A stretch of 64,000 nt of DNA from Zymoseptoria tritici IPO323 (taxonomy: Eukaryota > Ascomycota > Dothideomycetes > Mycosphaerellales > Mycosphaerellaceae): positions 868,001 through 932,000 of the forward strand of contig NC_018209.1 in the NCBI RefSeq assembly GCF_000219625.1. The letters run 5' to 3'. Position numbers and translations under genes: made by a program. Positions 1-11,289 of the stretch are shown here, piece after piece. The notes below the pieces were generated by a model, which was not told the DNA's origin, did no database searches, and saw nothing but the letters and a program-made list of their open reading frames with translations. The stretch's first letter is position 1, and each line of letters begins with the position of its first letter.

Positions 1-3000
1 ACAGATACAAGAATTCAACAAAAAGCGCTTAGCGAAGACTTCCGTCGACGAGACTAACGGAAGGCGCCCAAATAAAAACAACAAGCCCCCGAGTGGGCCG
101 AGAAGGGCCAAAACCCCCCCGAAGGCGGCTAATAAGGAGAAGTCGGCTACCGCCTGCTAGACATATAGCAAAGAGGGCTACCGGCGTTAGGAATGCCCTA
201 ACAAGGACTAGTCGGGAAAAGGGAGAGCCCGTAGTAGATCTCCTCTAATCGCTGCGGGTTAAGTCTAGTACTTAGAGGCCCAAAGAAAGGCTGCCGAGCT
301 AGGAGGAATTCCCCGAACTACAGGGGAAGGGCTAATACGCCTTAAAGTGGAGATGTAGGGTCCTAATAGGACTAAGACACTCCGAGCACTGCTCGATTGC
401 GGAGCGCAAAGCAACTTTATAGACAACATAGCAGCTAAAGAGCTAGGCCTAAGCCCCGAGTTGGGGCAAACAGCCTAATACGTAGCACTAAACGGCTAGA
501 GGATAGCTATTTAGGGAGAATGCCGCGTCCCGTTCAAAGTAACGGACACTTAAGGACACACAAGAGGATATGTAGAAACCTTCGTAGTCGGAAGAATCTA
601 CGGGTTCCAACTAGTCCTTAGTATGCCCTAGCTAGAACGATAGAACCCGAGGGTGAACTTCATCCGCAAAAGCGTTACCTAGAAGGGGACGAAAGGCAGA
701 CAATAGAGGCCGGTTAGGCTCGTCTTACCTGAAGAGTTCTAGAAGGACGCCTCCGGCATCCCTTCGGGGTACGTTTAGGCCCTTGCCGCTTAACGCACAG
801 ACGACGCGCTAAAAGAACCGGAACTTCTAAGCGAATTCTCGGATTTCGCGGACGTTTTCGTAGAAGGAAACGAGTCCCTTCTCCCCGAGACGGGGCCGAA
901 TAAGCTTAGTATCGACCTCGAAGAAGGCAAGGAGGCCCCGTACGGCCTATTGTACAACCTCTCTGTAACAGAACTGGAGACTCTGCGTAACTACCTCGCC
1001 GACAGCCTAGAGAAGGGGTAGATCCGCCCCTCGACCTCCCTAGCGGGGGTAGGTATCCTCTTTGTAAAGAAAAAGGACGGTGGCCTACATCTGTGCGTCG
1101 ACTACAGGGCCCTTAATGCCGTCACTATTAAGAATAGACACGCCCTGCCCCTCGTCTAGGAATCTCTAGACCAGTTAGCGCCGGCAAGGTTCTTTACAAA
1201 GCTGGATATACGAGACGCGTACTATCGCATCCGAATTAAGGAGAGTAACTAGTAGAAAACTACCTTTCGGACGAGGTATGGCTACTTTAAGTACACTATA
1301 GTCCCGTTTGGGCTAACCAACGCCCTAGCAGTGTTCTAAGGATACATAAACTACGCCCTCCGGGGCCTGCTAGACTACTATGTTGTAGTATACCTCGACG
1401 ATATCTTAATATACTCACAAGACGCCGAAAGCTATAAGAAACACGTTAGGATAGTCCTCGAGAGACTTAGAAGACACCGACTCTTTGCCAAACTGTTAAA
1501 GTGCGAGTTCTTTAAGCGGCAAGTCGGCTACCTTAGGTTCGTAGTAACCCTAAAAGGGGTCGAAATAGAGGCAGAAAGGATCCAAGCTATCGCTAACTAG
1601 CCCCTTCCGGCCTTAGTTAGGGACATTCGCATCTTTATCGGATTTGCGAACTACTACCGCTAGTTTATTAAGGGATTCTCCCGCATAGCTAGCCTACTAA
1701 ACCGCTTGACAGAAAGAGGCCTAAATAGTGCCAAAGGAGGACACCGACAGAGAAAGGAGGAATTAGTTCCCCTCGAACTCCTACCTAACGTAGTACAAGC
1801 ATTCCAGCAGTTAAAGACCAGGTTTATTAAAGCGCCTATCTTATAGCATTTCGACCTAAAACTGCCTATCCGCATCGCAATAGATGCCTCTAGGTTCGCT
1901 GTCGGGGCAGTACTGTCCTAACCGCATAAAACGGAGGGCAAAATGCACTAGCACCTAGTAGCCTTCTTCTCCAGCAAGATAAACGCGGCCGAAAGGAACT
2001 ATGACATACACGATTAAGAGCTTCTCGCTATAGTCGAGGCCTTTAAGTACTAGAGACACTACGTTAAGGGCGCTTCGCACCAAATTAAGGTCTTAACAGA
2101 CTATTACAACCTAAAATGGTTTATAACAACTAAGCAACTAAGCCGAAGACAGGCAAGATAGGCGGAGCAGCTGTCAAACGTCGACTTCCGCACAACGTAC
2201 AACCCGGGGTCGCTTAATGCCGCCGCAGACGGAGTGAGCAGACGCCTAGACTTAGAAGATAGGGACTACTCGGGACGGTGGATTAACGAAAGCGACAGTG
2301 CTCCTGCATTAGACACCCTTCGGCACTAACTAGGTCTGTCCGAGGGAATGACGGCCGAATCTAGCCCCGTTTAGTCCATAATAGCAGTTATAACCTACTA
2401 TCTGTAGCTCGCTAGGACCTACTATAGCAAAACGTACATAATAGCGAGCACTCTGATAGAAGAATTATTAGACTCCCCGCTGATTAATACAATACGCGAA
2501 AGCCTAAAACATAACCCTATAGCATCGACAGTCGAACTAGCTATAAATAACCCGGATCCGCCGGAATAGACCCAAAGGTAGGCTATATAGGGCGAATTCC
2601 TCTTCTACGAACGGAAACTGTATGTGCCGGCGGGCCTAGTACGCCTAGCAGCTCTCCGCTAGTGCTATAACGATCCCCTAGCCGGCCACTTTAGTTTTGA
2701 ACGGACCCTAGAGCTGTTGCAACGGTCGTTCTACTAGCCAGATATAAGAAAATACGTTAAGGACTACGTAAACAGCTGCTAGACATGCGACAGGGCGAAG
2801 CTACGGCGATATAGCCTATATAGAGAACTCTATGCGGAAGCTCCACCAAACGGGCCCTAGGAGGACCTAACATTAGATTTCATTACCGATCTGCCCCCAA
2901 GTACGTTTATAGGGCACACATACGACTTAATCCTCGTCGTCATAGACAGGTAGTCCAAAATAGCCCACTACATTCCTGTACGGAAGGACATTAACGCCGA

Positions 3001-3860
3001 AACCCTCGCGGAGGTCTTCCTAAGAGAAATCTTCCGCCTTTACGGAACTCCTAAGTTAATTACGTCCGACAGAGGACTAATCCTTATATCCAAGTTCTAG
3101 AGCACGCTTTGCTACTACCTTAGGGTCCGAAGGGGCCTAAGCACCGCATATTACCCCCAAACGGACGGCCAGACGGAACGTCAGAACTAAACGCTAGAGC
3201 AATACCTACGAGTGTACTGCAACTACGAACAGGACGACTAGGCACAGATGCTGTCGGTAGCCGAATTCTCTTACAACGATAGCGTCTATGCGACAACAGG
3301 GGTAACACTATTCCAAGCATGTAACGTTCGCAATCTAATTGCCGCCAGATAGCCCGACCTGCCCTAATTAGAGGGCAAAGCTCCTAGTGCGGCGGAAATA
3401 GCGCACAGAGTAATCGGCCTATAGAAAACGCTACATAAAAGACTAGCTGTATTACAGGAGAGACACGCACGATACTACAATACTCGCAAAACTGCGAAAA
3501 CATATAAGGTTAGCGACCGTGTGTACCTCTCTACTCGATATTTGAAGTCTATCCGGCCGTCGGAAAAGCTCGATCACAAGTATGTCGGCCTATACAGGAT
3601 TAAGCGAGTCGTGAACGACGTCGCGTACACGCTAGAACTACCGGAAACGATAAACATCTATCCTACGTTCTACATCTCCCTACTAGAGGAGGAAAAACCT
3701 GCCAGAATTACCGAACGGGCCCAGAATAGCCTAAAGGAGATCCGATTAGAGGAACCCGACGTTTACGTAGTAGACAAGATCCTAAAGCGTAAGAAACAAC
3801 ACGGCAGATAGATGTACAGGATCGCGTAGAAGGGCTAGCCCGCGTCTAAAAACACTTAGG
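1..3860 (+). pseudogene. gag-pol polyprotein remnant (zinc knuckle, PR, RT, RNase H, IN, chromodomain)
   Basis: A knuckle-like Cys-x2-x-x4-His-x4-Cys relic lies near 155-195, with the His codon now Tyr. The protease motif LLDCGAQSNFID is at about 389-424. RT runs from about 930 to 1640 and keeps the active-site string VVYLDDILIYS at about 1385-1420, so its catalytic aspartates survive. RNase H spans about 1840-2260 (IAIDASRFAVGAVLS). Integrase spans about 2650-3530, with the HHCC zinc region near 2660-2800, the first catalytic Asp near 2875, a TSDRG motif near 3064, and the YYPQTDGQTER segment near 3148-3180. An intact 96-codon piece at 3521-3811 covers the integrase tail and the start of a chromodomain, which continues through TAG-interrupted codons to about 3860. 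In-frame stops are overwhelmingly TAG; no frameshift is obvious across RT and RNase H. Confidence 0.88.
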
Positions 3861-4090
3861 AACCTGCGACTCACATTAGCCCTGCTGCGATAAGAGCATT
3901 TAATAGAAGCACGGGAGGTACTAAGGGCGGTAGACTAGCACGATAGATATACAAACGCGTTATAAGTCACTATTAAGGCCCAAAAGACACTAGTTAACAC
4001 TACACTAACTCCTTAGTCCGGTTCCTAGTTACCTGAAAATTTTCTCTACCTTAGAAGAATTTTAATCTAATGAAATCCTAGGGGGGGAAA
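1..4090 (+). mobile_element. Ty3/gypsy chromovirus, RIP-degraded, 5' end outside window
   Basis: The stretch reads in one direction through a degraded gag zinc knuckle, aspartic protease, reverse transcriptase, RNase H, integrase and a chromodomain start. This is the order of Ty3/gypsy chromoviruses. The frame is almost continuous, but many Gln (CAG) and Trp (TGG) codons have become TAG, which is C-to-T change at CpA on both strands, the RIP signature. A G-run followed by AAA at about 4081-4089 could be the polypurine tract before a 3' LTR. The 5' LTR and most of gag lie upstream of the window. The element cannot be autonomous. The domain assignment is firm; the 3' boundary is a guess. Confidence 0.9.
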
Positions 4091-4294
4091 TCAGGGGCCA
4101 AACGGGCCCCTAAGGACGACATTATCACACAACGAGAGACAATCGAGCACAGTAAAGTCATTTTGATTCCATCTAATCCATAAGTCGCCAAGTCGTAGCA
4201 AAAAGAAACAACCCGGGCGTTACCGCGCCTATTAGTCCTAAAACGAGCCTAAAAGAGGCTAAAAGAGACAAAAGAAACACGAAAAAGCGCTTAC
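4090..4294 (+). repeat. possible start of 3' LTR of the first element
   Basis: After the putative polypurine tract the sequence opens with a small inverted repeat (GGGGCC, spacer, GGGCCCC at about 4097-4113). It continues without coding signal to the TAA that closes the minus-strand reading frame at about 4294. The start resembles the TGTCAG-type LTR ends seen elsewhere in this block but lacks a clean TG. I could not find a matching 5' copy because it lies outside the window. Boundaries are uncertain. Confidence 0.25.
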
Positions 4295-5345
4295 ATGCTT
4301 ATTCCTCAGGCTTAAGGTCCCTAGAGAGGTCGTACTCGGTCGGACGGAGCACTCCCTCTACAACGGAGGCCTTCGAGCCCTTCTTAGCGCCCGCACGGGT
4401 ATAGACGGTGTCTAGAGCGGCCGAAAGGGCCCAAACGCGACGCCTTAGGCAGTCCTCGGTAGATCCTTAGGCCAGAATAAGTCGCTTGCGGGGGGTGTTA
4501 GGCACGTCTTTACCCTATTAGGGTTAGTAGGGCACTTTTGGGCAAGAAGGGACCCAAATACTTACAAGCTCCCTCTTTCGCTTTACAGCCTCCTTAGCGA
4601 GCAACTTCTCGCGCTTTCTAAGCACAAGCGGTCCCGTCTGGTCGAATTCGGCCTTGCCTTAGTGCAGATAGAGGCCGTTAACACCGGTGAAGGAGTTAAA
4701 GCGCCTAAAAGGGGGTTAACGGAGCCAAACAGACCCGAACTAACTACACATACCCCTTAATGCGCACGTAGACCGCCTTATAGGCCGAACAAGCCGCCGT
4801 AGCCATCGCTCCGGTACTATCGGCGGCAATAGCGGCCCTGCGGAGCTTATTAGCCCTCGTAATGTCGCCTTTAACTAGTTCCGGCATCTTTTAACTATAT
4901 TAGCCCCCGAAAGCCCCCTTTTAACCCTATGTGTACATACCTAGAAACAATCGCGGTTGGAGCAATTGTAACACTTTAGGTAATATTCTTCCTTATTATC
5001 AGTTGCCCACTTGTCCGGCGATTCGCGCGCAAAGAGGTAGAACTAGGCCAAATCGGCCTTGTTTAAGGGCTTGTTAAGGCAGTTGACGCACGGATTGCCC
5101 TTAAAGATGCCGTTAGCGGCGAATTGCTTGCGTTAGGTCGCGATGGAGGCGGGTTGCGTTATAATAGGCTCGTTCGGTCGCGGATAGGGTCGTTTAGTAA
5201 GAATAGCGGTTTTTCGATAAAATTCGAGGTCGTCCGGTGGAAAATAGGGCTAGGAGGGAACTAAACGCCACGTTAGCACTATACAGGCTACAAATGCCCC
5301 TTAGGGGGGCACTTTTGGACCTGTTTAGCCATCGGATAGGATTAA
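4294..5345 (-). pseudogene. unidentified RIP-mutated coding stretch with Cys-x2-Cys motifs
   Basis: The minus strand has three coding-like pieces separated by stops, mostly TAG. The upstream piece (about 5220-4930) carries two Cys pairs, NPCVNC and KCYNCSNRDC, which suggests a zinc-binding module. The middle piece (about 4890-4745) begins with an ATG and is alanine-rich (MPELVKGDITRANKL). The last piece (about 4500-4294) ends in a natural TAA after LSRDLKPEE. Whether the three belong to one protein is inference, because their frames may differ. I do not recognise the family. Its position between two gypsy elements suggests an accessory ORF of a transposon or a separate repeat family. Confidence 0.4.
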
Positions 5346-5742
5346 GTCACACTTACCAAGTCTGCATAAGGTTGTTAAAGAAGAGAAGAACTCGAGGGAT
5401 CCGAGCCTAGGTTTTAAAGCCGCAGTAGACCCTAATTAAGGCCTTAGGCTATCAAACTTGGCAAACACTAAAAAGAATTCACTCGAGGTAAGACCGTTTA
5501 GAGCGCGACGCTCTGCGCAAGGAGGGGGGCTATGTTACATCTGCCTCCGCCGAATACCGACAATCGGCATCTAATCCCCTGCCTTAGCGGCATATGCACC
5601 CCTACTAGGGCCTTTTAAGCTCGTTTAAGCCAGATTGCGCCCGTAGTATAAGGATACGTAGAATCTCCTCCTTCCGAGAGAGTATCGAATCGAGTCTGTT
5701 CTAAAGTGATTCATACTGCTACTCTATTCTTAACTGCACCTT

Positions 5743-8700
5743 TTACACCAGCTTCCGATAGGGTCGCCGAGTATCAATGTTCTTCCTTAACAGTAGCACC
5801 TTGTTACCTACGTTGTAGAACTTCTCTACCGTCGTCTTGTTATAGTACTTCTTCTGTAGGGTCGCTGCGTGCTCCAAGTGTTCCCTTGCTTTAGCAAACT
5901 CCAAATCTCTGTTCGCGAGGTATTTGCGTGCGGCGTTAGCTAGCGACTTCGCCTTCGACGTTAGTCCCTTCGTAGGGAAGTCCTTCTTTAACACGCCATC
6001 AATAGCACCTAAATCAGACCTATAAGCGAGCTTTATTAGGCTAAATCTAGACCTAGCATAGACCTTAGTATTGTAGGCGTAGGCCGCCGCAGGAAGGAGG
6101 ACGGCCCAGTCGTCTTAGTCCTAGTTGCAGTAGATCCTAAGGTAGGCCTCGAGCTGCTAGTTTGTGCGCTCGGTTTGGCCGTCCGTTTAAGGGTAGAAGG
6201 CTGTACTAAGTCGCTTCTTAATAGAGAGGTAGTAAAATAGAGCGCTCTAGTACGTGCTAGTAAAGATCGACCCTCGATCCGACACGATGTCGTCCGGGGG
6301 GCCTGTTTCGCACACGATTCGGTTGTAGATCAGGTCTCCTAGAGCACTAGCGTCGATTGTGTCGTTTATAGGGAAGTATCGGACATACTTCGTGAATCTG
6401 TTAACGATTACTAGTATAGCGTTATATACCTTGCCGTTAAATCCCTTGGACGGTAGCAAGCTAACGACAAAGTCCATCGACAGTAACTGCTACGGTCTGC
6501 TAGGAACGGTAAGGGGTTGCAGTCGTCTATATGGCTTATAGTGTTTTGTTTTGGTCCGCTAGCATACATCGTAGGTTCCGACGTAGTCGTTAACATCGTT
6601 CGTAAGCCCCTTCTAATAGTACTTAGAGGCGATGATTTCTTGTGTGCGTTAGCAGCCGTAGTGGCCTGCGGTAGGGTCGTCGTGGTTCCGTCTGAGGATT
6701 TCCCTCCTTAGCGATACCGCGTTAGGGACATAGACTTTTCTATCACACTGTAGGATTCTACTAGAGTCGAACGCCTACTAGTCGTCTTCTCCTACTAGGT
6801 CCGGGTCTAATTCGGGTATGCCTAGGGCCTGCTTTGGGGCTAAGGCGGCCACGCCTGAATTTCGCGCGGTTATCCGACTTCTCCGTTCCTAGACAAAAGG
6901 ATCCGCTTACTAGGCATCCCTAATCAGGTTAACGAACGAGGCCGGTAGCTCTGCCGAGTTCGCTATCTCCCCCTCCGCCGCAGCGGTAACGAGGTAGTAT
7001 AGAACGCGTAGAACGCTTCTAATCGAGGTGTCGTCCTCGATGCTGTAGACGGCGTATATGCTCTATTCGCGTGTCGAGAATCGTGTTTCTTCCAACGCGT
7101 TAGGCGCGTAGCCCCCCGGGCTACCTGTTTCTTCTATGGGCTCCTACACAGATGCAACTACAGGGCTGTTACTAGCCTTACGCGGGTCTAACGCAGAGCC
7201 GTCCGGGAACAGCGTCCTTAGCGACTGTTAAAGGATAGGGAGAGCTCCTTGCAGCTTATCTTCCTTTGTACCTTCTTTAAAGCCCGCAAAGTAGTCGGGG
7301 CGGCGTAATAAGCCGTCCGTAGGGTTTAATTTCCCTAGCTTGTATTTAATAACGAAGTCGTACGCGGCGAGGGTTTCGGCAATGCGAGCCTAACGCCCGT
7401 TAAGTGTCTTCGTTGTTATAAAGTAGCGCAGGTTGTAGTGGTCGGTTATAACTTGTATTAGATAGGCAGCGCCCTCTAAGTAATGCCGCTATGCCTTAAA
7501 ACACTCCGATATAGCTATTAGTTCCTTGTCTAGTATGTAGTACCGGATCTCCGGTCCTACCCAGCTCTTAGAGTAATAGGCTACCAGGTGCTAGTAGCGG
7601 TTGCCGTCGCTATCCTCCTTTAGTTAGAGGAGGATGCCGGAGTAGGCAGCGTCCGATGCGTCTGTAATAACTATAATCGGGAGGGATAGATCGAAGTGTT
7701 AAAGCAGAGGTGCGTCTATAAAGGCCTGTTTTAGGTCTAAGAACGCCCTAGCAGAGGTCTTATTCCACTCGAAGGGTCTACGGACTACTTGCTTCTTCCC
7801 TCGTTTCCCCTTGTCTACGACCTAGCCTCCGGACAGCATGTCATTTAAGGGTCTCGCGGTCTTAGAGTATCTATATATAAACCTCCTATAGAAGTTCGCG
7901 AACCCTAAGAACACCTGCACGTCCCTATAGGACTTCGGTATAGGCTATTTATAGATAGCCTCGATCCTCTTGTAGTCTATAATTATACCTCCTAGTGTAA
8001 CAACAAACCCTAGGAACTTAACACGATCTGTGTAGAACTCGCATTTAGTAGGCTTTGCATACAGCTTCTATTCTTGCAAGCGTTTAAGAACTTGCTTAAC
8101 ATAGCGTTAGTATTCTTCCTCGTTTTTCGAGTAGATAAGGATGTTATCTAGATACACTACGCAGATAGTGTCTACTAGTCCTGCGAGGGCCTTATTAATG
8201 TACGCTTAGAAGGTCGCTAGTGCATTGGCCAGCCCGAAGGGCATGACCAAGTATTCGAATAGACCGTACCTCGTCTTAAACGCGGTCTTCTACTCGTTAC
8301 CCTCCTTGATCCTTATCCTGTGATAGGCGTCTCTTAGGTCTAATTTAGAGAAGATTCGGGCCTAGCTCAGACGGTCTAGCATTTCGCTAATTAGGGGGAG
8401 TAGGTACCGGTTCTTAATCGTAACTCGGTTTAGTCCCCTGTAGTCGACGCACAGTCTCATCTTACCGTCCTTCTTTAGGACGAACAGGATAGGGGCGCCG
8501 CATAGGCTCTTGCTAGGCCTAATCCAGCCCTTTTTTAAGGCCTTGTTAATGTATTCCCGCAGGATTACTAACTCCTTCTACGAGAGGTTGTATATTAGCA
8601 TCTGTAGTAGTGTTTTCCCTTCTTCGATGTTAATAGCATAGTCGTGCTAGCTGTTGCGGGCTATAATGCCGGCTAGCTTCTCGCTAAATACATCGTATTC

Positions 8701-10781
8701 TCGGTACTCTAGAAGGACGCGATCGAGGTCCGCCTACTCTACCGCGGCAACAGTAAGCATAGTTCTGTAGGCCTGTCTTAGCAGGTCGGCCAACTCTAGC
8801 TTGCCCTTACATGCATCGCGGTATCGCTTATAGCATAACAACGCCGCAATCCAGTGCTCGCATCGCTTGTTTAGGTCGATCTCCGTTAGATCGTAGTCCC
8901 TATCGATGTAAACCGCTATCGGTTCTGCAATAGCGCTGTCTGGGGCGTTAATGTCTACTGTTTCGGGGGTAATGTCGGCGTCCCCTTCTTCTTCTTCCTG
9001 TACTGCGGCTCCGACTAGGAACTGTCCTTCCTATTTAAATGCAGCTTCACCGCTGAAGATGGCGTGCAGTGCTATGCCGGCAGGGTGGTCGCGCCGGGGC
9101 TAGCTCTCGTCCTCTTCCTCCGCGCCGTCGTTATCGTCGTCGGCTGTAGCCCATACGAATCTCCCCGACCGGAAATAGATAAGGGGGTTAGATGCGAGAA
9201 TCCAGTCCTATCTAAGTACCATATCGTATCCGGTAAAGGCAGCTGCCTAGAAGGTCTGGTTCACCCCTCTTTCGGTCCTGTTTAAGTCCTTCGCTAGCAC
9301 TGTTAGGTCGTGGCCCTTATAGACCGTTATCTGATAATCGTTTAAGAACTTAACCTTTAGTGCCGGGGCTCTATTGCTCGGGAGCTAAAGTAATTGAACC
9401 TTGTATTAAGAGACGAGGTTAATCTGTGCGCTACAGTCGACTAGCGCCGTTAGTGTTTAGAGCCTGCCGTCGCCGTTGTAGATCCGGACGTTAATCGCTA
9501 GTCTTCTTTCCTTCCCTCTTGTTTTCGGCCCTAGCTTAAGGGAGCTAAGTTGTGCGACGACAACTTTAACTAGGGCTACTCTTTTACCTCCTCGGCGTGC
9601 CCCGATAGTGTGCGATTAACGCCGGAAGTAGGTGTGTTGTTTATGTAGTAGGCGAAGTTTCCGCGGCTACCCCTCCAGCCTAGTCGACCTCCGCCCCGAC
9701 CCCTCGGGGTCTAGGACGGATTCGCGGCTGTAGCAGGGCCGGAGGGGGGCTGTTCCGGGTCCTTCTTTGGTTTAGAATCGCGAGCCCTGGGACGTCCTTT
9801 TGGAAAATAGACGTTCTCGTAGATCGATGCGATCTCTATAAGTTCTGCTACGTTGTACGCACTAGCGAGCTTCTCGTTCTTGTTAATCTCTTTCTGAAGG
9901 TCTTCCGACAGCTTAGAGTAGTAGAAACTCTTCCGGTTCTGCCTGTCTTCCTCGTTCATTATTAGCACTACGTCTATGCGAGCCTCGAGCCCTTACATGT
10001 GTGTATAGAAGTTGCCTACAGACTAGTTGTTAAGCTGTTTGCAGCACTAATATTAGGTCGCGAGCTCCGCTATGTAGGTCGCCTTTAGGGTGATCTGGTC
10101 GCGGAGCACCTCCTTAAGGTCGCTCTATTCGAAAACAGCGTCCGAGGCGTAGTCGTCGGGGTAGTCTGCCTAGTAGCGCACAATGGCAGCGCGGAGGTCC
10201 TTCGGCTTAACTCGTTCGATGGCCCAGGCGGTATAGCGGGACCGGTTGTTAGCAGTTATGTTGTCCGGAACGTTGTAGAAATAGAAGCGGTTCTCGCAGT
10301 CGCTTACCTACATACGAAGAGCTTCTAAGGAGGAGGCCTCTAGTGTACATCCTAGTCCGGACTTAAGAAGGCTCTAAATCGGGTCTAGTTCAGACCTGAT
10401 CCCTCTCTCTGCTAATTGTGGGCTAGAGGGAGCTCTCTTCCTTTTCTTAATATAGTCCAGTTCTATATCGTATATAGCGACGGCATCTTAGCGAGCCTTA
10501 ATGTGCGCTGCTCGTTACTTCGCCGTTATAGACGCGATCTAAACCTGCCTTAGTTCCTAGAGGTAGTCTCTAACATGCTAAGGGACCTAAAGATAGTCTG
10601 GGTCCGTGTTCGGGTCTATTCCCGGGTCCGTTGGGGTCTGTTCCGGGTCTGCATCGGGTGTCCCTGCATCTTGTCCTCCTACATTATCCCGCTTATCCTC
10701 CTCGTTCGGCGGGTCGCTAAGTCTTAATAACGATAGGGCGTTGCTCGGGCCTCGGCTGTCCGGCTGTCTCTTAGGAGGCAT
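5743..10781 (-). pseudogene. gag-pol remnant of the second gypsy element
   Basis: Gag starts with MPPKRQPDSRG at 10781 and runs through a Pro/Asp-rich segment and several TAG stops to an intact 85-codon piece at 9968-9711. Protease lies at about 9480-9200. RT spans about 8650-7960 and contains KLDLRDAYHRIRIKEG. Its active-site box reads YLDNILIYS (8150-8128), so the second catalytic Asp of YLDD has become Asn. RNase H spans about 7720-7350. Integrase spans about 6700-5743: an intact piece at 6477-6247 carries the first catalytic region (MDFVVSLLPSKG) and the SDRG motif, the TDGQTER segment is near 6185, and a C-terminal piece sits at 5994-5743. The RT mutation and the stops make it non-functional. 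Confidence 0.85.
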
Positions 10782-10877
10782 CTCTTAGTTCTGATTCGGC
10801 GCTGAATCGGGGATCGACAGTACCTACTTTAGTGCTTAGTGCGGCTAATCCCTTAGTAGGTTTTAAGGCAATATACT

Positions 10878-11100
10878 GTAAGGGTAGTATAACCAGGTAG
10901 CAACTAACACGTGTAAGCAGTCTGTATACGAATGTCTATATTGCCTACCGAGTGTAACGAAGGGAGGCAAAAGGGAACAAAAGGGAATATGTGCGCCAAG
11001 CCTCGCTTGGGGTAGCCTCGGGTCTGCATCGGGTCTGTATCGGGCCTGGAACAGGCCCGATTCAGGCCCGGGGCAGCGATACCCTGGTCGTTCCCTGACA
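10878..11100 (-). repeat. LTR-like sequence (5' LTR of the second gypsy element)
   Basis: On + the stretch begins TGTAAGGGT and ends CCCTGACA, giving TG...CA ends, 223 bp. It sits about 100 bp upstream of the gag start of the minus-strand element, as expected for its 5' LTR. The same terminal words occur in inverted arrangement at 12324-12605, suggesting a related LTR family, although the interiors differ. It holds short GGGTCTG/GGGCC repeats, and GGGTCTGCATCGGG also occurs in the gag leader at about 10637-10650. I saw no convincing primer-binding site next to it. Confidence 0.55.
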
Positions 11101-11289
11101 GCTGCTCCTTCCTAATTAGGCCGAATATTAGCAAATTCTTAAAACACCTCTATATAAATCGATAGTATAGCCCTACTTTTCTCTTCCGCGAGCTCTAGTA
11201 AGGTAGTTAAAGGTATCTTTACGTCCTAAGTGCTCCTCTATTATTAAAACTACTAAAAATAGGTTAGTAAGCAACTTCTTATATAAATT

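Larger units (their letters stand above)
5740..11100 (-). mobile_element. second Ty3/gypsy element, minus strand, RIP-degraded
   Basis: Read on the minus strand, the order is LTR-like sequence (11100-10878), gag (from 10781), protease, RT, RNase H and integrase (to about 5743). The protein sequence clearly differs from the first element. As there, most interruptions are TAG at former CAG or TGG codons, with at least one frame break near 6.7 kb. A left-hand (3') LTR and a chromodomain could not be recognised below 5740, where coding sense breaks down, so this end may be truncated or rearranged. A pyrimidine run at about 5666-5676 could be its polypurine tract. Confidence 0.85.
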
